Of a stretch of DNA of 64,000 nucleotides, positions 15,886-26,043 are shown one piece after another (the first letter of the stretch is position 1; each line of letters starts with the position of its first letter). Source of the stretch: Actinomycetota bacterium. Lineage in GTDB: Bacteria > Actinomycetota > Coriobacteriia > Anaerosomatales > UBA912. The translations under genes were made by a program, and so were the position numbers. The notes beneath the pieces were generated by a model. That model searched no databases. It was given only the letters and a program-made list of their open reading frames with translations, and was not told where the DNA came from. The stretch lies in NCBI GenBank assembly GCA_018334075.1, contig JAGXSC010000068.1, forward strand, positions 1 through 64,000. The letters run 5' to 3'.

Positions 15886-16826
15886 GTTCTGAGTGCTCCT
15901 GTCAGGTCTGAGACACGAGCGATGCCCTTCGAGCGGCAAAACTCGTGCAACCCATCGATAGTCCTCACACAAGCAAGAGGATCAATGAAGTTCGCCGTCC
16001 CCACCGCCACCGCGCTGGCGCCTGCGAGCATGAATTCGGCTGCGTCTGTCGCTGAAGCGATCCCCCCCATGCCGATAATGGGTATCTTGACCGCCGAGGC
16101 AACCTGCCAGACCATCCGCAGGGCAATCGGCTTTATCGCCGGGCCCGACAGACCACCTACGACACGAGCGAGTCTGGGCCTGAATGTATTCGCATCTATC
16201 GACATGCCCAGCACGGTGTTGATGAGTGAGAGGGCCTCGGCACCTTCATCCTCGACCGCCCGGGCTATCTTAGTTATGTCAGTGACGTTTGGTGAAAGCT
16301 TTACGATCAGTGGCCGATGCGTTACCGACCGCACTGCACGTGTGACCTGCGCGGCTGCGGCGCAGGTGGTGCCAAACGCCATGCCCCCGGCATCTACATT
16401 CGGGCAGGATATGTTGACCTCGTACGCCGAGATACCCTCCTGCGCATCGAGGCGCTCCACTACCTCTACATACTCTTCTACCGTGTGGCCGTTGACGTTT
16501 ACAATCAACGGCACTGTCGGAAAGTGCTCCCGTAGCCAGCGAAGATCGCGCTCTATGAAGCGGTCTGCTCCGGGGTTTTGGAGCCCTATCGAGTTGAGCA
16601 TGCCGCTGGCTGTCTCGGCGATCCTTGGCGCGGGATTACCCTCCCAGCTTTTCGCGGACACTCCCTTAGTGACTAAAGCCCCGAGGCGGTTCAGGTCAAA
16701 AAAGTCCGAGTACTCTACCCCACTTGCGAACGTGCCACTTGCGGTCACCACAGGATTGGCAAGCTCAAGCGGACCTATACGCACGCTCATATCCACTTGC
16801 GATGTCGACCTGACGTCGTCGTTCAT
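15882..16826 (-). CDS. pyrD: Dihydroorotate dehydrogenase, class 1B catalytic subunit
   Basis: Oxidises dihydroorotate to orotate with FMN. 314 residues; the class 1 active-site cysteine is in NISCPNVDAGG. GLQNPGADRF and IGMGGIASATDAAEFMLAGA are FMN-binding signatures. It works with the adjacent PyrK to pass electrons to NAD, as in anaerobic and Gram-positive organisms. The ATG at 16824-16826 overlaps the pyrK stop as ATGA. Confidence 0.96.
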   Translation of the reverse strand: MNDDVRSTSQVDMSVRIGPLELANPVVTASGTFASGVEYSDFFDLNRLGALVTKGVSAKSWEGNPAPRIAETASGMLNSIGLQNPGADRFIERDLRWLREHFPTVPLIVNVNGHTVEEYVEVVERLDAQEGISAYEVNISCPNVDAGGMAFGTTCAAAAQVTRAVRSVTHRPLIVKLSPNVTDITKIARAVEDEGAEALSLINTVLGMSIDANTFRPRLARVVGGLSGPAIKPIALRMVWQVASAVKIPIIGMGGIASATDAAEFMLAGASAVAVGTANFIDPLACVRTIDGLHEFCRSKGIARVSDLTGALRT

Positions 16827-17629
16827 CTCCACAGCACCTCATCGGCGTCGAACACTGGCCCATCCACGCATGCTCGCTTGTTTCCATCTTTCGTGGCAAC
16901 GACACAAGAAAGGCAAGCGCCGATCCCGCAAGCCATCAGGCGCTCCAGTGAAACCTGGCACGGCACTGCGGCTTTTCTAGCGAGCATGACGACTGCCTGC
17001 TGCATGACTTCGGGTCCGCAGGTGTAGACAACATCAAAGGCGCCCTGGGATAACATATCGCTTGCGGCGATCGTAACCCTGCCTTCGATGCCGGTCGAGC
17101 CGTCATCGGTACAACAGGCCACCGATTGAGCTGTTTGCCGAAACAGGTCGAGGCAGTAGAGCTCATCGGCGGTCAAAGCACCGAGAGCAACGCTCACGGA
17201 GACTCCATTTTCGGAAAGCCGCTCCGCCAGCATCGCCAGGGGCGCGGCGCCAACACCTCCCGCCACGAGAAGTGCGCTTTTGGCTCGGTCAGGGATCTTC
17301 CATCCTCGGCCGATAGGGCCGATAAGGTCCATTTTCGCGCCTTCCTTGGCTTCCGCCATCTCCGACGTGCCAATCCCGACTACCTGATAGAGAATGTGAA
17401 TCGTCTCGTCAAAAGCTCTATAGACCGAAAAAGGGCGGCGCAAAAGAAAATCGCGGCCTTTGGCCACTCGAAGATGAACGAACTGCCCCGGCTCAACCGT
17501 CGCGGCCACAGCTGGAGCACGCAAGACCATGAGTCCGACTTTCCCGGTGATCATCTCATTGGCAATAACCACCGCTTCTGTGAGGCTCGGTAGTATGCGA
17601 CTTTGCTGCGTCTCGCATAGATCACACAT
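16823..17629 (-). CDS. pyrK: Dihydroorotate dehydrogenase electron-transfer subunit
   Basis: FAD and [2Fe-2S] flavoprotein of about 268 residues linking PyrD to NAD. FAD binding: [17 protein letters not shown]-binding: [17 protein letters not shown]. The cluster cysteines are in [12 protein letters not shown] with a further Cys in RACVDGP. The start ATG at 17627-17629 overlaps the carB stop. It gives an N-terminal MCDLC extension, a Cys pair that the PyrK core does not normally need; an internal later start would remove it. Order carB-pyrK-pyrD-pyrF-pyrE matches Gram-positive pyr operons. Confidence 0.95.
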   Translation of the reverse strand: MCDLCETQQSRILPSLTEAVVIANEMITGKVGLMVLRAPAVAATVEPGQFVHLRVAKGRDFLLRRPFSVYRAFDETIHILYQVVGIGTSEMAEAKEGAKMDLIGPIGRGWKIPDRAKSALLVAGGVGAAPLAMLAERLSENGVSVSVALGALTADELYCLDLFRQTAQSVACCTDDGSTGIEGRVTIAASDMLSQGAFDVVYTCGPEVMQQAVVMLARKAAVPCQVSLERLMACGIGACLSCVVATKDGNKRACVDGPVFDADEVLWR

Positions 17630-20600
17630 CGAGCACGCCTGCCTCCTGGAAGTCCTGCAAAGCGACAACTTCAAGGTTACCTCGCTTTGCGGCCTCAATC
17701 GCTCCTACAGCCGCCTGGGCGGCCGACATGGTCGTTATGTTGGTTACCCCGTGCTGTACCGCAGCGGTGCGAATATGATATCCATCAGAACGCGTCTCTT
17801 GCCCGAACGGCGTGTTGATCACAAGTTGAACCTCGCCGTTTACCAACGCATCCAAAATATTGGGGCGCCCTTCGTGTTTCTTTAGCACCTCGATGACTGG
17901 AATCCCGGCGGCTTTCAGGGTTCGAGCGGTTCCCCGGGTCGAAAGAATCTCAAACCCAAGCGCGTGCAGATGCCTTGCGACAGGGACAACCGCTCGTTTG
18001 TCTCTGTCACACACGCTAATAAACGCTTTCCCGCCGACAGGAAGCGAGTAATCTACAGCCAACTGGGATTTGGCGTACGCCGAAGGAAAGTCCTTGGCAA
18101 TACCCATCACTTCACCGGTGGACTTCATCTCGGGACCAAGCACGCTGTCCGAGCCCGGAAATCTACCGAATGGCATGACCGCCTCCTTGACGCAAAACCA
18201 CTCCAGCTCACGGTCGTCGGCTGGCAGACCCATATCTGAGAGCATCTCGCCCGCCATTACACGCGCTGCGATCTTGGCCAACGGAACTCCCGTAGCCTTG
18301 CTGACGAACGGCACTGTCCTGCTCGCCCGCGGATTTACCTCGATGACATAAACCGCGGCATCCTTTACCGCAAACTGAATATTCATAAGTCCTTTGACGC
18401 CAAGCTCAAGCGCGAGCGTGCGCGTATGCGCGCGAATCAGATCGATCGTCTCCTGACCGAGCGTGAAAGGCGGTATGCAGCAGGCCGAATCTCCGGAGTG
18501 GATTCCCGCCTCCTCGATGTGCTCCATGACACCGCCGATGTAGACGTCACGTGTGTCGCAAACAGCGTCCACGTCCACCTCGATCGCCCCTTCAAGAAAT
18601 CTGTCGAGAAGCACAGGGTGATCTGGCGAGATTACGGTCGCTTCGTGCATATATCGCTCGAGATAATCTTCACAGTACGCGATAACCATTCCACGGCCGC
18701 CAAGCACGTAACTGGGACGGACCAGTAGAGGAAAGCCTATCGAAGCTGCGACATCGGCGGCCTCCTGAAGAGTGTGAGCCGTACCTGCGGGAGGATACGC
18801 AATCTCTAGCCTATCGAGAAGGGCCTGGAATCGCTTGCGATCCTCGGCAAGATCGATCGCATCCGGGCCGGTGCCCAAGATGGGGACTCCCGCGCTTGCC
18901 AATCTCTGCGCGAGTTTCAGCGGAGTCTGACCGCCAAAGGTCACAAGCACGCCGATGGGCTTCTCGACGTCGATTATGTCCATGACGTCTTCAAACGTAA
19001 GGGGTTCGAAGTACAGCCTGTCGCTGGTGTCATAGTCGGTAGAGACTGTTTCCGGGTTGCAGTTGACCATGATTGTCTCAAAACCCGCCTCGCCCAAGGC
19101 GTAGGCAGCATGCACGCAACAGTAATCGAACTCGATTCCCTGGCCGATGCGATTCGGCCCGGCACCAAGAATCATTATCCTGCCCTTAGCGTCAGCGGGG
19201 CCGGTCTCGCTCTCGGCCTCGTAGGTCTTGTAGAAATATGGTGTTTCCGCCGCAAACTCGGCCGCGCAGGTGTCAACCGCTTTGAAGGCAGGTATTACAC
19301 CCAACTCGAGCCTGTGTTGCCGGACTTGGTCCTCGGAAGCTTCGAGTAACCACCCTATCTGGGCATCACCAAGACCGTGCTGTTTTGCCTGACACATAAG
19401 CTCAGCGTCTACTTCAGCCAGCGTCCCGGCCCGCCTGATATAACCCTCTACTTGAACCATAGATTCTATTTTCTGCAGAAACCACCTATCTACCCTGGTC
19501 AACAGGTGGACATCCTCGACCGACTTACCTCGGCGAAAGGCCTCGGCGATATAGAATATTCGCTGCTCTGTCGGGGTTGAGAGCATATTCTCGAACTTGT
19601 GCTCACATATAGAATCCTTGCCATCCGCCCCCAGCCCAAGTCTTCCATTCTCAAGCGAGCGCATTGCTTTTCCGAGCGCCTCTTCAAATGTACGACCTAT
19701 CGCCATCACTTCGCCGACCGACTTCATCTTCGTCGTCAGGGTCTCATCGGTGCCCTCAAACTTCTCAAACGCCCATCTCGGCACCTTGACGACCGTATAG
19801 TCGATGCTTGGCTCAAAGCTGGCAGGGGTCTTTTTGGTGATGTCATTGGAAATCTCGTCGAGCGTATACCCGACAGCGAGTTTCGCCGCGAATTTAGCGA
19901 TGGGAAAACCAGTGGCTTTTGAGGCCAGAGCGCTTGAGCGCGAAACACGAGGATTCATCTCGATTACGACAAGCTTGCCGTCTTCCGGGTTCACGGCGAA
20001 TTGAACGTTGCTGCCGCCGGTCTCCACTCCTATCTCGCGCATGATCGCGATGGACGCATCCCGCATCTTTTGATACTCGCGATCGGTCAGGGTCTGGGCC
20101 GGCGCCACGGTGATGGAGTCGCCGGTATGAATCCCCATTGGATCGAAGTTCTCGATGCAACACACGATCACAACGTTATCTTTGCGGTCCCTCATCACCT
20201 CCATCTCATACTCCTTCCAGCCCAGCACGCTCTCCTCGACGAGCACCTCTCCGCGTGGCGAAAGCGCGATTCCTCCAGCCACGATCTCGCGAAGCTCCTC
20301 AATGTTGTACGCAATCCCGCCACCTGCTCCGCCGAGCGTAAACGATGGCCTGATCACAACTGGCATGCCGATCTTCTCGACCACGCGCTCCGCATCGTGA
20401 ACCGAGTAAGCGTAGCCGCCGCGAGGCACGGAAAGACCTATTCGACCCATAGCCTCAGCAAACAACCTGCGGTCCTCGCCCATCTTGATCGCATCCAGCT
20501 TCGCGCCGATAAGCTCGACGCCGTACTCGTCGAGAACGCCTGACTCCGCCAGAGCGACAGCGCAGTTCAGGCCCGTCTGCCCGCCGAGGGTCGGCAAAAG

Positions 20601-20855
20601 AGCATCCGGCCGCTCACGCTCGATGACCTTGGCGACGAACTGCGGAGTCACCGGCTCGACGTAAGTGCGATGCGCAAGTTCAGGGTCGGTCATGATCGTT
20701 GCCGGATTGCTGTTGACCAGGACTATCTCGTACCCTTCCTCACGCAAAACCTTGCACGCCTGCGAGCCCGAGTAGTCAAACTCGCACGCCTGCCCTATGA
20801 CGATCGGGCCCGCGCCTACAACCAGAATCTTGTGTATGTCGTCACGCCGCGGCAT
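17622..20855 (-). CDS. carB: Carbamoyl-phosphate synthase, large chain
   Basis: 1077 residues, the normal full length. It makes carbamoyl phosphate from ammonia, bicarbonate and two ATP. Two ATP-grasp halves are visible ([19 protein letters not shown] in the first, [18 protein letters not shown] in the second), with the oligomerisation segment between and an MGS-like allosteric domain at the C terminus ([17 protein letters not shown]). [17 protein letters not shown] and [17 protein letters not shown] start the halves. AAGGAG precedes the ATG. It is separated from carA by a universal stress protein gene, which is unusual. Confidence 0.97.
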   Translation of the reverse strand: MPRRDDIHKILVVGAGPIVIGQACEFDYSGSQACKVLREEGYEIVLVNSNPATIMTDPELAHRTYVEPVTPQFVAKVIERERPDALLPTLGGQTGLNCAVALAESGVLDEYGVELIGAKLDAIKMGEDRRLFAEAMGRIGLSVPRGGYAYSVHDAERVVEKIGMPVVIRPSFTLGGAGGGIAYNIEELREIVAGGIALSPRGEVLVEESVLGWKEYEMEVMRDRKDNVVIVCCIENFDPMGIHTGDSITVAPAQTLTDREYQKMRDASIAIMREIGVETGGSNVQFAVNPEDGKLVVIEMNPRVSRSSALASKATGFPIAKFAAKLAVGYTLDEISNDITKKTPASFEPSIDYTVVKVPRWAFEKFEGTDETLTTKMKSVGEVMAIGRTFEEALGKAMRSLENGRLGLGADGKDSICEHKFENMLSTPTEQRIFYIAEAFRRGKSVEDVHLLTRVDRWFLQKIESMVQVEGYIRRAGTLAEVDAELMCQAKQHGLGDAQIGWLLEASEDQVRQHRLELGVIPAFKAVDTCAAEFAAETPYFYKTYEAESETGPADAKGRIMILGAGPNRIGQGIEFDYCCVHAAYALGEAGFETIMVNCNPETVSTDYDTSDRLYFEPLTFEDVMDIIDVEKPIGVLVTFGGQTPLKLAQRLASAGVPILGTGPDAIDLAEDRKRFQALLDRLEIAYPPAGTAHTLQEAADVAASIGFPLLVRPSYVLGGRGMVIAYCEDYLERYMHEATVISPDHPVLLDRFLEGAIEVDVDAVCDTRDVYIGGVMEHIEEAGIHSGDSACCIPPFTLGQETIDLIRAHTRTLALELGVKGLMNIQFAVKDAAVYVIEVNPRASRTVPFVSKATGVPLAKIAARVMAGEMLSDMGLPADDRELEWFCVKEAVMPFGRFPGSDSVLGPEMKSTGEVMGIAKDFPSAYAKSQLAVDYSLPVGGKAFISVCDRDKRAVVPVARHLHALGFEILSTRGTARTLKAAGIPVIEVLKKHEGRPNILDALVNGEVQLVINTPFGQETRSDGYHIRTAAVQHGVTNITTMSAAQAAVGAIEAAKRGNLEVVALQDFQEAGVLDV

Positions 20856-20916
20856 ACTGCTCCTTCACTTTTCTGGCCGGATTTCTCTGCTGTACAAAAA
20901 GATCACAAATGTTCAT

Positions 20917-21768
20917 CTATGGAACAAACACAACCGGGCACTCAGCGCCGCTGATCAACCCCATCGCCGTGGCGCCTGGAGAAACCGAAATCGCGCGTAG
21001 CGGACCAGCGTCCTTGCGCCCCAACATGATGCCGGTAGCACCCGTCTTTTTCGCCTGGCCGAGAATTACATCGACAGGATCTCCGTGCATAACTACTGCG
21101 CTAACCTCTATCCCCGAACCCGATGCGGTTCTGACAAGCCCCTCCACCCGGGAGTATGCTTCCTGCTGCGCTTCGGCCATTGCCTCCGGCTCCAGTGCTT
21201 CAGTGATCACATGCACGATATGCACCGCTTCCAGCAGCCCTTTTTCCATCGCGGTAGCGGTGATAAAGGCCCTTGTGGCTGAGGGCGTAAAGTCAGTGGG
21301 AATGAGCACCCTGCGACCAAATGCCGAGGCAAGTTCGCTTGGCTCGGCTCGGTCGCGAAGGAGGTCGTAACGAATCAGCATCGTCGGAACCGTCGCTTCC
21401 AGTGCTATCTGTTCGGAGACGGAACCAGCGATGAGTTTGGTCAGCAAATCCTTGGCATGCGTGCCGCATACAACACTGTCGATCCCCGCCTCGGCGGCGA
21501 GCGCCACCATCTCGGCAACAGGATCTCCGGTTGCTATACGAAGCTCAACGTCCATCCCGCTCGCCGGCAGGCGCGATGCCACTTTCCGCAGCTCCAGAAG
21601 AGCTTTGTCTATCGCTCTTGCGATAATCGGACCCTCCATGCCACTTGCATCCACAGTGTGGGCGATGATCAATCTACGGGCACCCGACTCATACAATCCT
21701 TTGGCGAAATCTACTACGAGCTCGTCTTCCTCGCTCAGACCCACTGGAATCAGGACATTACGCAACAT
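20917..21768 (-). CDS. Tandem universal stress protein (UspA fold)
   Basis: 283 residues with two UspA domains, roughly 1-135 and 145-283. Each starts with a strand ending in P and D/S (NVLIPVGLSEEDE, RVLIPTDFTPSAT). Each ends with a glycine-rich nucleotide loop (CGTHAKD...GSVSEQ, LGRKDAG...SVSPGATAMGL). The second loop departs from the usual G-x2-G-x9-G-S/T, so ATP binding there is doubtful. The ATG at 21766-21768 lies 11 bases inside the end of carA, with AAGGTGAT upstream, so it is translationally tied to carA. Why a stress protein sits within the pyr operon is not known to me; a role in carbamoyl-phosphate control is speculation. Confidence 0.88.
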   Translation of the reverse strand: MLRNVLIPVGLSEEDELVVDFAKGLYESGARRLIIAHTVDASGMEGPIIARAIDKALLELRKVASRLPASGMDVELRIATGDPVAEMVALAAEAGIDSVVCGTHAKDLLTKLIAGSVSEQIALEATVPTMLIRYDLLRDRAEPSELASAFGRRVLIPTDFTPSATRAFITATAMEKGLLEAVHIVHVITEALEPEAMAEAQQEAYSRVEGLVRTASGSGIEVSAVVMHGDPVDVILGQAKKTGATGIMLGRKDAGPLRAISVSPGATAMGLISGAECPVVFVP

Positions 21769-23035
21769 CGAGATCACCTTGATTTCTCGCAACCCAGGGG
21801 TTTTCGTCCCCATCCATCATTCGTGTGAAGACCTCAAACAGGTACTTTGAGTCGTGTGGCCCTGGCGCAGCCTCGGGGTGGTACTGCACCGAAAAAGCCG
21901 GAATATCGAGTAACCTGATGCCCTCGACAGTCATGTCGTTGAGATTGACATGCGTAAGCTGAACACGCCCGAAGCGGCTCGATGCGACAACAGGAGCGAC
22001 TCGGGATGCGACCCAAGACGCGATGTCTCCGCAGTCATGAGCAAGGCCGCCGCTTTCCTCGGCGATTAGCGGCCCTATCGAGGAGAAATCCACGCAAAAT
22101 CCGTGGTTCTGGCTGGTAATCTCGACCTCACCGGAGAGCAGGTTCATCACAGGCTGATTGCCGCCGCGATGGCCGTACTTGAGCTTATATGTCGTGCATC
22201 CCAGTGCGAGGGAGAGCATCTGATGACCGAGGCATATGCCGAAAACAGGCACTTCGCCGAGAAGCTCCTGAAGCGTCGAGTAGAGGAAATCCACAGCGGC
22301 CGGATCCCCAGGTCCATTGGCAAAGAAGAGGCCTTGTGGCTTTAGCTCCCGAACTGCCGAAGCGCTCGTTTTTGGCGGAACCACGATAACCTCACAGCCG
22401 GCATTGGCAAGGCATCGCAAGATGTTGTACTTGATTCCCGAGTCAAACGCGACCACCCGATACCGGACAGGATCAGGCAGGTTACCCAGATCGACGGGAA
22501 CTCCTCCTCCCGGGACAGGCATGCCCCAGGTATATGGCGCGCTTACCGCGACCTCCGAGACAAGATCCCTGCCGACAAGTCCTGGCGATTTGCGAGCTTT
22601 GGCCACCAGTGAGTCCGGGTCAAAGTCAGTCGTCGACACTATCGCCTTCATGGCGCCGACTTCGCGAATCCGCTTGGTAAGACTCCTGGTGTCGATGCCC
22701 TCGATCGCAACCACGTTGTGACGCACCAGAAAGTGCGGGAGAGACTCTTCCGAGCGCCAATTGCTCGGCGTCTCGCACATCGAGCGAACTACAAGCCCTC
22801 GGGCGAAAACACCGCGAGACTCCATATCAGCTCCGTTGACGCCATAGTTTCCTATGTGCGGCATCGTCATCGTGATGATCTGCCCGGCATAACTTGGATC
22901 CGTCAGGATCTCCTGATAGCCGGTAAGCGAGGTGTTGAAAACAACCTCGCCGGAAGCCTCGCCGGAAGCGCCGCAAGAGCGACCCTCATATACGGTGCCG
23001 TCCTCGAGCGCCAGTACAGCGGCGGGAATCTTCAT
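21758..23035 (-). CDS. carA: Carbamoyl-phosphate synthase, small chain (glutaminase)
   Basis: Releases ammonia from glutamine for CarB. The N-terminal CarA domain (DGTVYEGRSCGASGEASGE...GNYGVNGAD) precedes a class I amidotransferase domain with the nucleophile in VFGICLGHQMLSLA and the His/Glu dyad in SVQYHPEAAPGP. At 425 residues it is longer than the usual 360-385. An inserted segment of about 35 residues (around HDCGDIASWVASRVAPVVAS) lies just before the NLNDMTVEGI motif, and there is a short tail. The catalytic residues are intact. It overlaps pyrC by four bases. Confidence 0.95.
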   Translation of the reverse strand: MKIPAAVLALEDGTVYEGRSCGASGEASGEVVFNTSLTGYQEILTDPSYAGQIITMTMPHIGNYGVNGADMESRGVFARGLVVRSMCETPSNWRSEESLPHFLVRHNVVAIEGIDTRSLTKRIREVGAMKAIVSTTDFDPDSLVAKARKSPGLVGRDLVSEVAVSAPYTWGMPVPGGGVPVDLGNLPDPVRYRVVAFDSGIKYNILRCLANAGCEVIVVPPKTSASAVRELKPQGLFFANGPGDPAAVDFLYSTLQELLGEVPVFGICLGHQMLSLALGCTTYKLKYGHRGGNQPVMNLLSGEVEITSQNHGFCVDFSSIGPLIAEESGGLAHDCGDIASWVASRVAPVVASSRFGRVQLTHVNLNDMTVEGIRLLDIPAFSVQYHPEAAPGPHDSKYLFEVFTRMMDGDENPWVARNQGDLDVA

Positions 23036-24327
23036 CTTGGAACTACCTCTCCGCTTCTCAAAGCAAGCCTTCCTCCAACTAGGACCTCTGTGGCCTTGCC
23101 AAAAAGTCGCTCGCCAATAAATGGCGAATTGACGGATTTGCTCTCGAAAGACTCTGCCTCAACTTCTACCTTAGCCTCAGGATCAATAACGGTGATATCC
23201 GCCGAGAAGCCCGCGGCTACCTTGACCTCGGGCAGACCAAGAGCCATCCGCGGAGCGACAGCGAGCGCTCTGGCGAAATCAGGCCAGCTCAGCAAACCCG
23301 GCCGGATCAAATGCGTGATCACTAAGGGAAGCGCGGTTTCCAGACCCGTGATTCCGAATGGAGCCAGCTCGAATTCGCGCTCCTTCTCATGAGCCGCATG
23401 CGGAGCGTGATCAGTCGCCACGCAATCGATGGTGCCGTCAATGAGGGCTTCGATAAGCGCCTGCCTATCTTCCGGTGTCCTCAAGGGAGGATTCATCTTT
23501 AGGTTGGTATCGTACTCTGAGCTTAGCGCGCTCTCATCGAGAAACAGATGATGCGGAGTCACTTCGGCGGTCACCTTCACGCCCCTGGCCTTGGCCTGCC
23601 GAACAAGCTCGGCGCTTTCCTTCGTCGACAGATGCGCGAGATGAAGTCGACACCCCGTCAGCTCGGCGAGACGAATGTCACGCGCGACCATCACATCTTC
23701 GGCGGCGGCGGGCTGACCGCTCAAGCCCAGCAGGGTCGAAACAACTCCTTCGTTGACCACGCCTTTCCCGGCGAGCGACTCATCTTCGCAGTGACTGATG
23801 ACCGTCGTGCCGAACGCTTTCGCGTAATCCATGGCTCTGCGCATCATGCCGGCACTTTGGATGCCGCGCCCATCATCGCTAAACCCTACGGCTCCCTCCG
23901 CGATCATGTCGGCGATCTCGGCAAGCGCCTGGCCCTGCTGTCCTACCGTACAGGCACCGATGGGATGAACCCGGACAAGACCGCGCTCTAGGGCGCGCTC
24001 GATGACAAAGCGTACTTTCGAGCCGGTATCTATCGCCGAGGAGGTATTGGGCATCGCGCAAACTGCCGTAAAGCCTCCTCGCGCCGCGGCGCGTGTTCCG
24101 CTTTCGATCGTCTCCACATCCTCCCGGCCAGGCTCGCGAAGATGAACATGGAGGTCGACGAGTCCCGGGAGCACCAGCTTTCCCGAGCAATCGATCACTT
24201 CGCCTTTCGGGATTTCAAGATATTCGCCCACCTCTACGATAACGCCGTCACACACGACCACATCCATGACGCCGTCAAGTCCAACCTGAGGGTCTACAAC
24301 ACGTCCACCCTTAAGCAGTAGAGCCAC
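23032..24327 (-). CDS. pyrC: Dihydroorotase
   Basis: Cyclises carbamoyl-aspartate to dihydroorotate. 431 residues of the amidohydrolase fold. Zinc ligands: DLHVHLREPG at the start, VISHCEDESL, LHLAHLSTKES, and the catalytic Asp in CVATDHAPHA. This is the multifunctional (class I) type found in Gram-positive bacteria. Its start lies 17 bases inside pyrB. Confidence 0.96.
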   Translation of the reverse strand: MALLLKGGRVVDPQVGLDGVMDVVVCDGVIVEVGEYLEIPKGEVIDCSGKLVLPGLVDLHVHLREPGREDVETIESGTRAAARGGFTAVCAMPNTSSAIDTGSKVRFVIERALERGLVRVHPIGACTVGQQGQALAEIADMIAEGAVGFSDDGRGIQSAGMMRRAMDYAKAFGTTVISHCEDESLAGKGVVNEGVVSTLLGLSGQPAAAEDVMVARDIRLAELTGCRLHLAHLSTKESAELVRQAKARGVKVTAEVTPHHLFLDESALSSEYDTNLKMNPPLRTPEDRQALIEALIDGTIDCVATDHAPHAAHEKEREFELAPFGITGLETALPLVITHLIRPGLLSWPDFARALAVAPRMALGLPEVKVAAGFSADITVIDPEAKVEVEAESFESKSVNSPFIGERLFGKATEVLVGGRLALRSGEVVPR

Positions 24328-25246
24328 TATCGGAACCTCCCAGCATCAGGTACATCACCGCCATACGAACCGCGACACCCGCAGTGACCTGGTCGAGAAC
24401 GACCGATCGAGCACTGTCCGCAACATCGGAAGACACTTCAACGCCGCGGTTCATCGGACCGGGATGCATCAGCAGCGCCCCCGGCTTCATACGATTGAGC
24501 CGCGCCGAGTTGATCGCGTACAGCTTTGCGTACTCCCTGATACTGGGAAACGCCGCCTGTTCACTTCGCTCCATCTGTATCCGTAGTAAATATACGACAT
24601 CGAGATCGTCCAACACCTCGTCGAGGGAGAAGGACACCTCGGCACCAAGTGCGGTCGGACGAGAAGGCATCAGTGTCGGAGGACCAACAAGGACGGCCGA
24701 GGCTCCCACCGCCTTCAGCGCGGGAACAAGCGATCTTGCCACGCGCGAATTGGCGATGTCGCCAACAATGCCCACCTTCAGCCCATCAAGGCGATCCATC
24801 TTTTTGCGTATAGTGAAAAGATCGAGCAGTGCCTGAGTGGGATGTTGATGCTTCCCGTCGCCGCCATTTATCACTTGAGAGTCCATGCACTGCGCCAGTA
24901 TACTGGCCGCGCCGGCGTAGGCGTGCCTTACGACCACAAGATCGCAGGCCATCGCGGAGAGCGTTTGCGCCGTATCGCGCAACGACTCCCCCTTCACCGT
25001 AGCACTGGCGGAACCGGAGATATTGATCGCGTCCGCGCTGAGGCGCTTCGCCGCTATCTCAAAACTTGTCCTCGTGCGGGTAGAGGGCTCGAGAAACAGA
25101 TTGACTATCGTCCTCCCTCTCAGCGTTGGAAGCTTCTTGATCCTGCGCTGATTGACTTCGAGAAAAGATTCAGCTGTGTCGAGGATTACCAAAATATCCT
25201 CGGTGGTCATATCCTCGACTGCGGTGATATGTCTGCAGCTAAGCAA
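24311..25246 (-). CDS. pyrB: Aspartate carbamoyltransferase, catalytic chain
   Basis: Forms carbamoyl-aspartate from carbamoyl phosphate and aspartate. 311 residues. EPSTRTRTSFEIAAKRL is the carbamoyl-phosphate loop; GDGKHQHPTQALLDL and GALLMHPGPMNRG are further signatures. No regulatory pyrI is present, consistent with control by PyrR. It starts with TTG at 25244-25246, one base after the pyrR stop, with AAGGGG six bases upstream. Confidence 0.96.
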   Translation of the reverse strand: MLSCRHITAVEDMTTEDILVILDTAESFLEVNQRRIKKLPTLRGRTIVNLFLEPSTRTRTSFEIAAKRLSADAINISGSASATVKGESLRDTAQTLSAMACDLVVVRHAYAGAASILAQCMDSQVINGGDGKHQHPTQALLDLFTIRKKMDRLDGLKVGIVGDIANSRVARSLVPALKAVGASAVLVGPPTLMPSRPTALGAEVSFSLDEVLDDLDVVYLLRIQMERSEQAAFPSIREYAKLYAINSARLNRMKPGALLMHPGPMNRGVEVSSDVADSARSVVLDQVTAGVAVRMAVMYLMLGGSDSGSTA

Positions 25247-25247
25247 C

Positions 25248-25808
<561 letters not shown>

Positions 25809-25867
25809 TCACCGGCCCGGGAAAGCCACTTATTCTCGCCCGTGGGAGTCAACATGCTGTGTAGCAT

Positions 25868-25900
25868 AAAAAAGCCTCCTCGCGCTACCGGCAAGAAGGC
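25868..25900 (-). terminator. pyr operon attenuator terminator
   Basis: On the minus strand GCCTTCTTGC pairs with GCGAGGAGGC over ten bases (two G-U pairs) around a five-base loop, followed at once by six T. It lies 62 bases upstream of the pyrR start and downstream of the PyrR loop, the layout of a classic pyr attenuator. Confidence 0.85.
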
Positions 25901-25939
25901 GGATCTGACCCCCCGCCGCTAAGGCGGTAAGCCATCTTT

Positions 25940-25966
25940 GGTTCCTTGCCGGCCTCACAGGACCGC
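25940..25966 (-). promoter_or_regulatory. PyrR-binding loop in the pyr leader
   Basis: The leader RNA reads GGTCCTGTGAGGCCGG and continues to GGAACC. It matches the PyrR target consensus ARUCCNGNGAGGYU closely. Flanking bases GGTTCC/GGAACC-like pairing closes an anti-antiterminator stem. Bound PyrR-UMP would favour the terminator at 25868-25900. Confidence 0.82.
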
Positions 25967-25984
25967 AGTTAAAGGTCGTGTCTC

Positions 25985-26013
25985 AGGATACCAGTTGTAA
26001 GGCTGACTGCCAA
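25985..26013 (-). promoter_or_regulatory. Promoter of the pyr operon
   Basis: On the minus strand TTGGCA (26008-26013), 17 bases, TATCCT (25985-25990). The start would fall near 25978, giving a leader of about 170 bases that contains the PyrR loop and attenuator. It overlaps the control region of the divergent protease gene. Confidence 0.7.
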
Positions 26014-26031
26014 TGGTGTCTCGCCGGGATA

Positions 26032-26037
26032 TATAAT
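26032..26037 (+). promoter_or_regulatory. -10 box of the protease gene, leaderless start likely
   Basis: A perfect TATAAT ends seven bases before the A of the ATG at 26044, so transcription should begin at or within a base of the start codon. No Shine-Dalgarno sequence precedes the ATG and no consensus -35 is seen 16-18 bases upstream, so activation or a weak promoter is likely. Confidence 0.55.
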
Positions 26038-26043
26038 AGAGAC

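Noticed and set aside
15922-16980. Long plus-strand open frame of 352 codons
   Set aside because: It is antisense to pyrD and the end of pyrK, is rich in Ser, Pro, Arg and Thr, and shows no recognisable domain; the minus-strand genes explain the sequence.
16797-17593. Several plus-strand frames across pyrK
   Set aside because: Shadows of a clearly recognisable minus-strand flavoprotein gene.
20001-20543. Plus-strand frame of 180 codons
   Set aside because: It lies wholly inside carB in reverse and has a His/Arg-biased composition typical of antisense frames.
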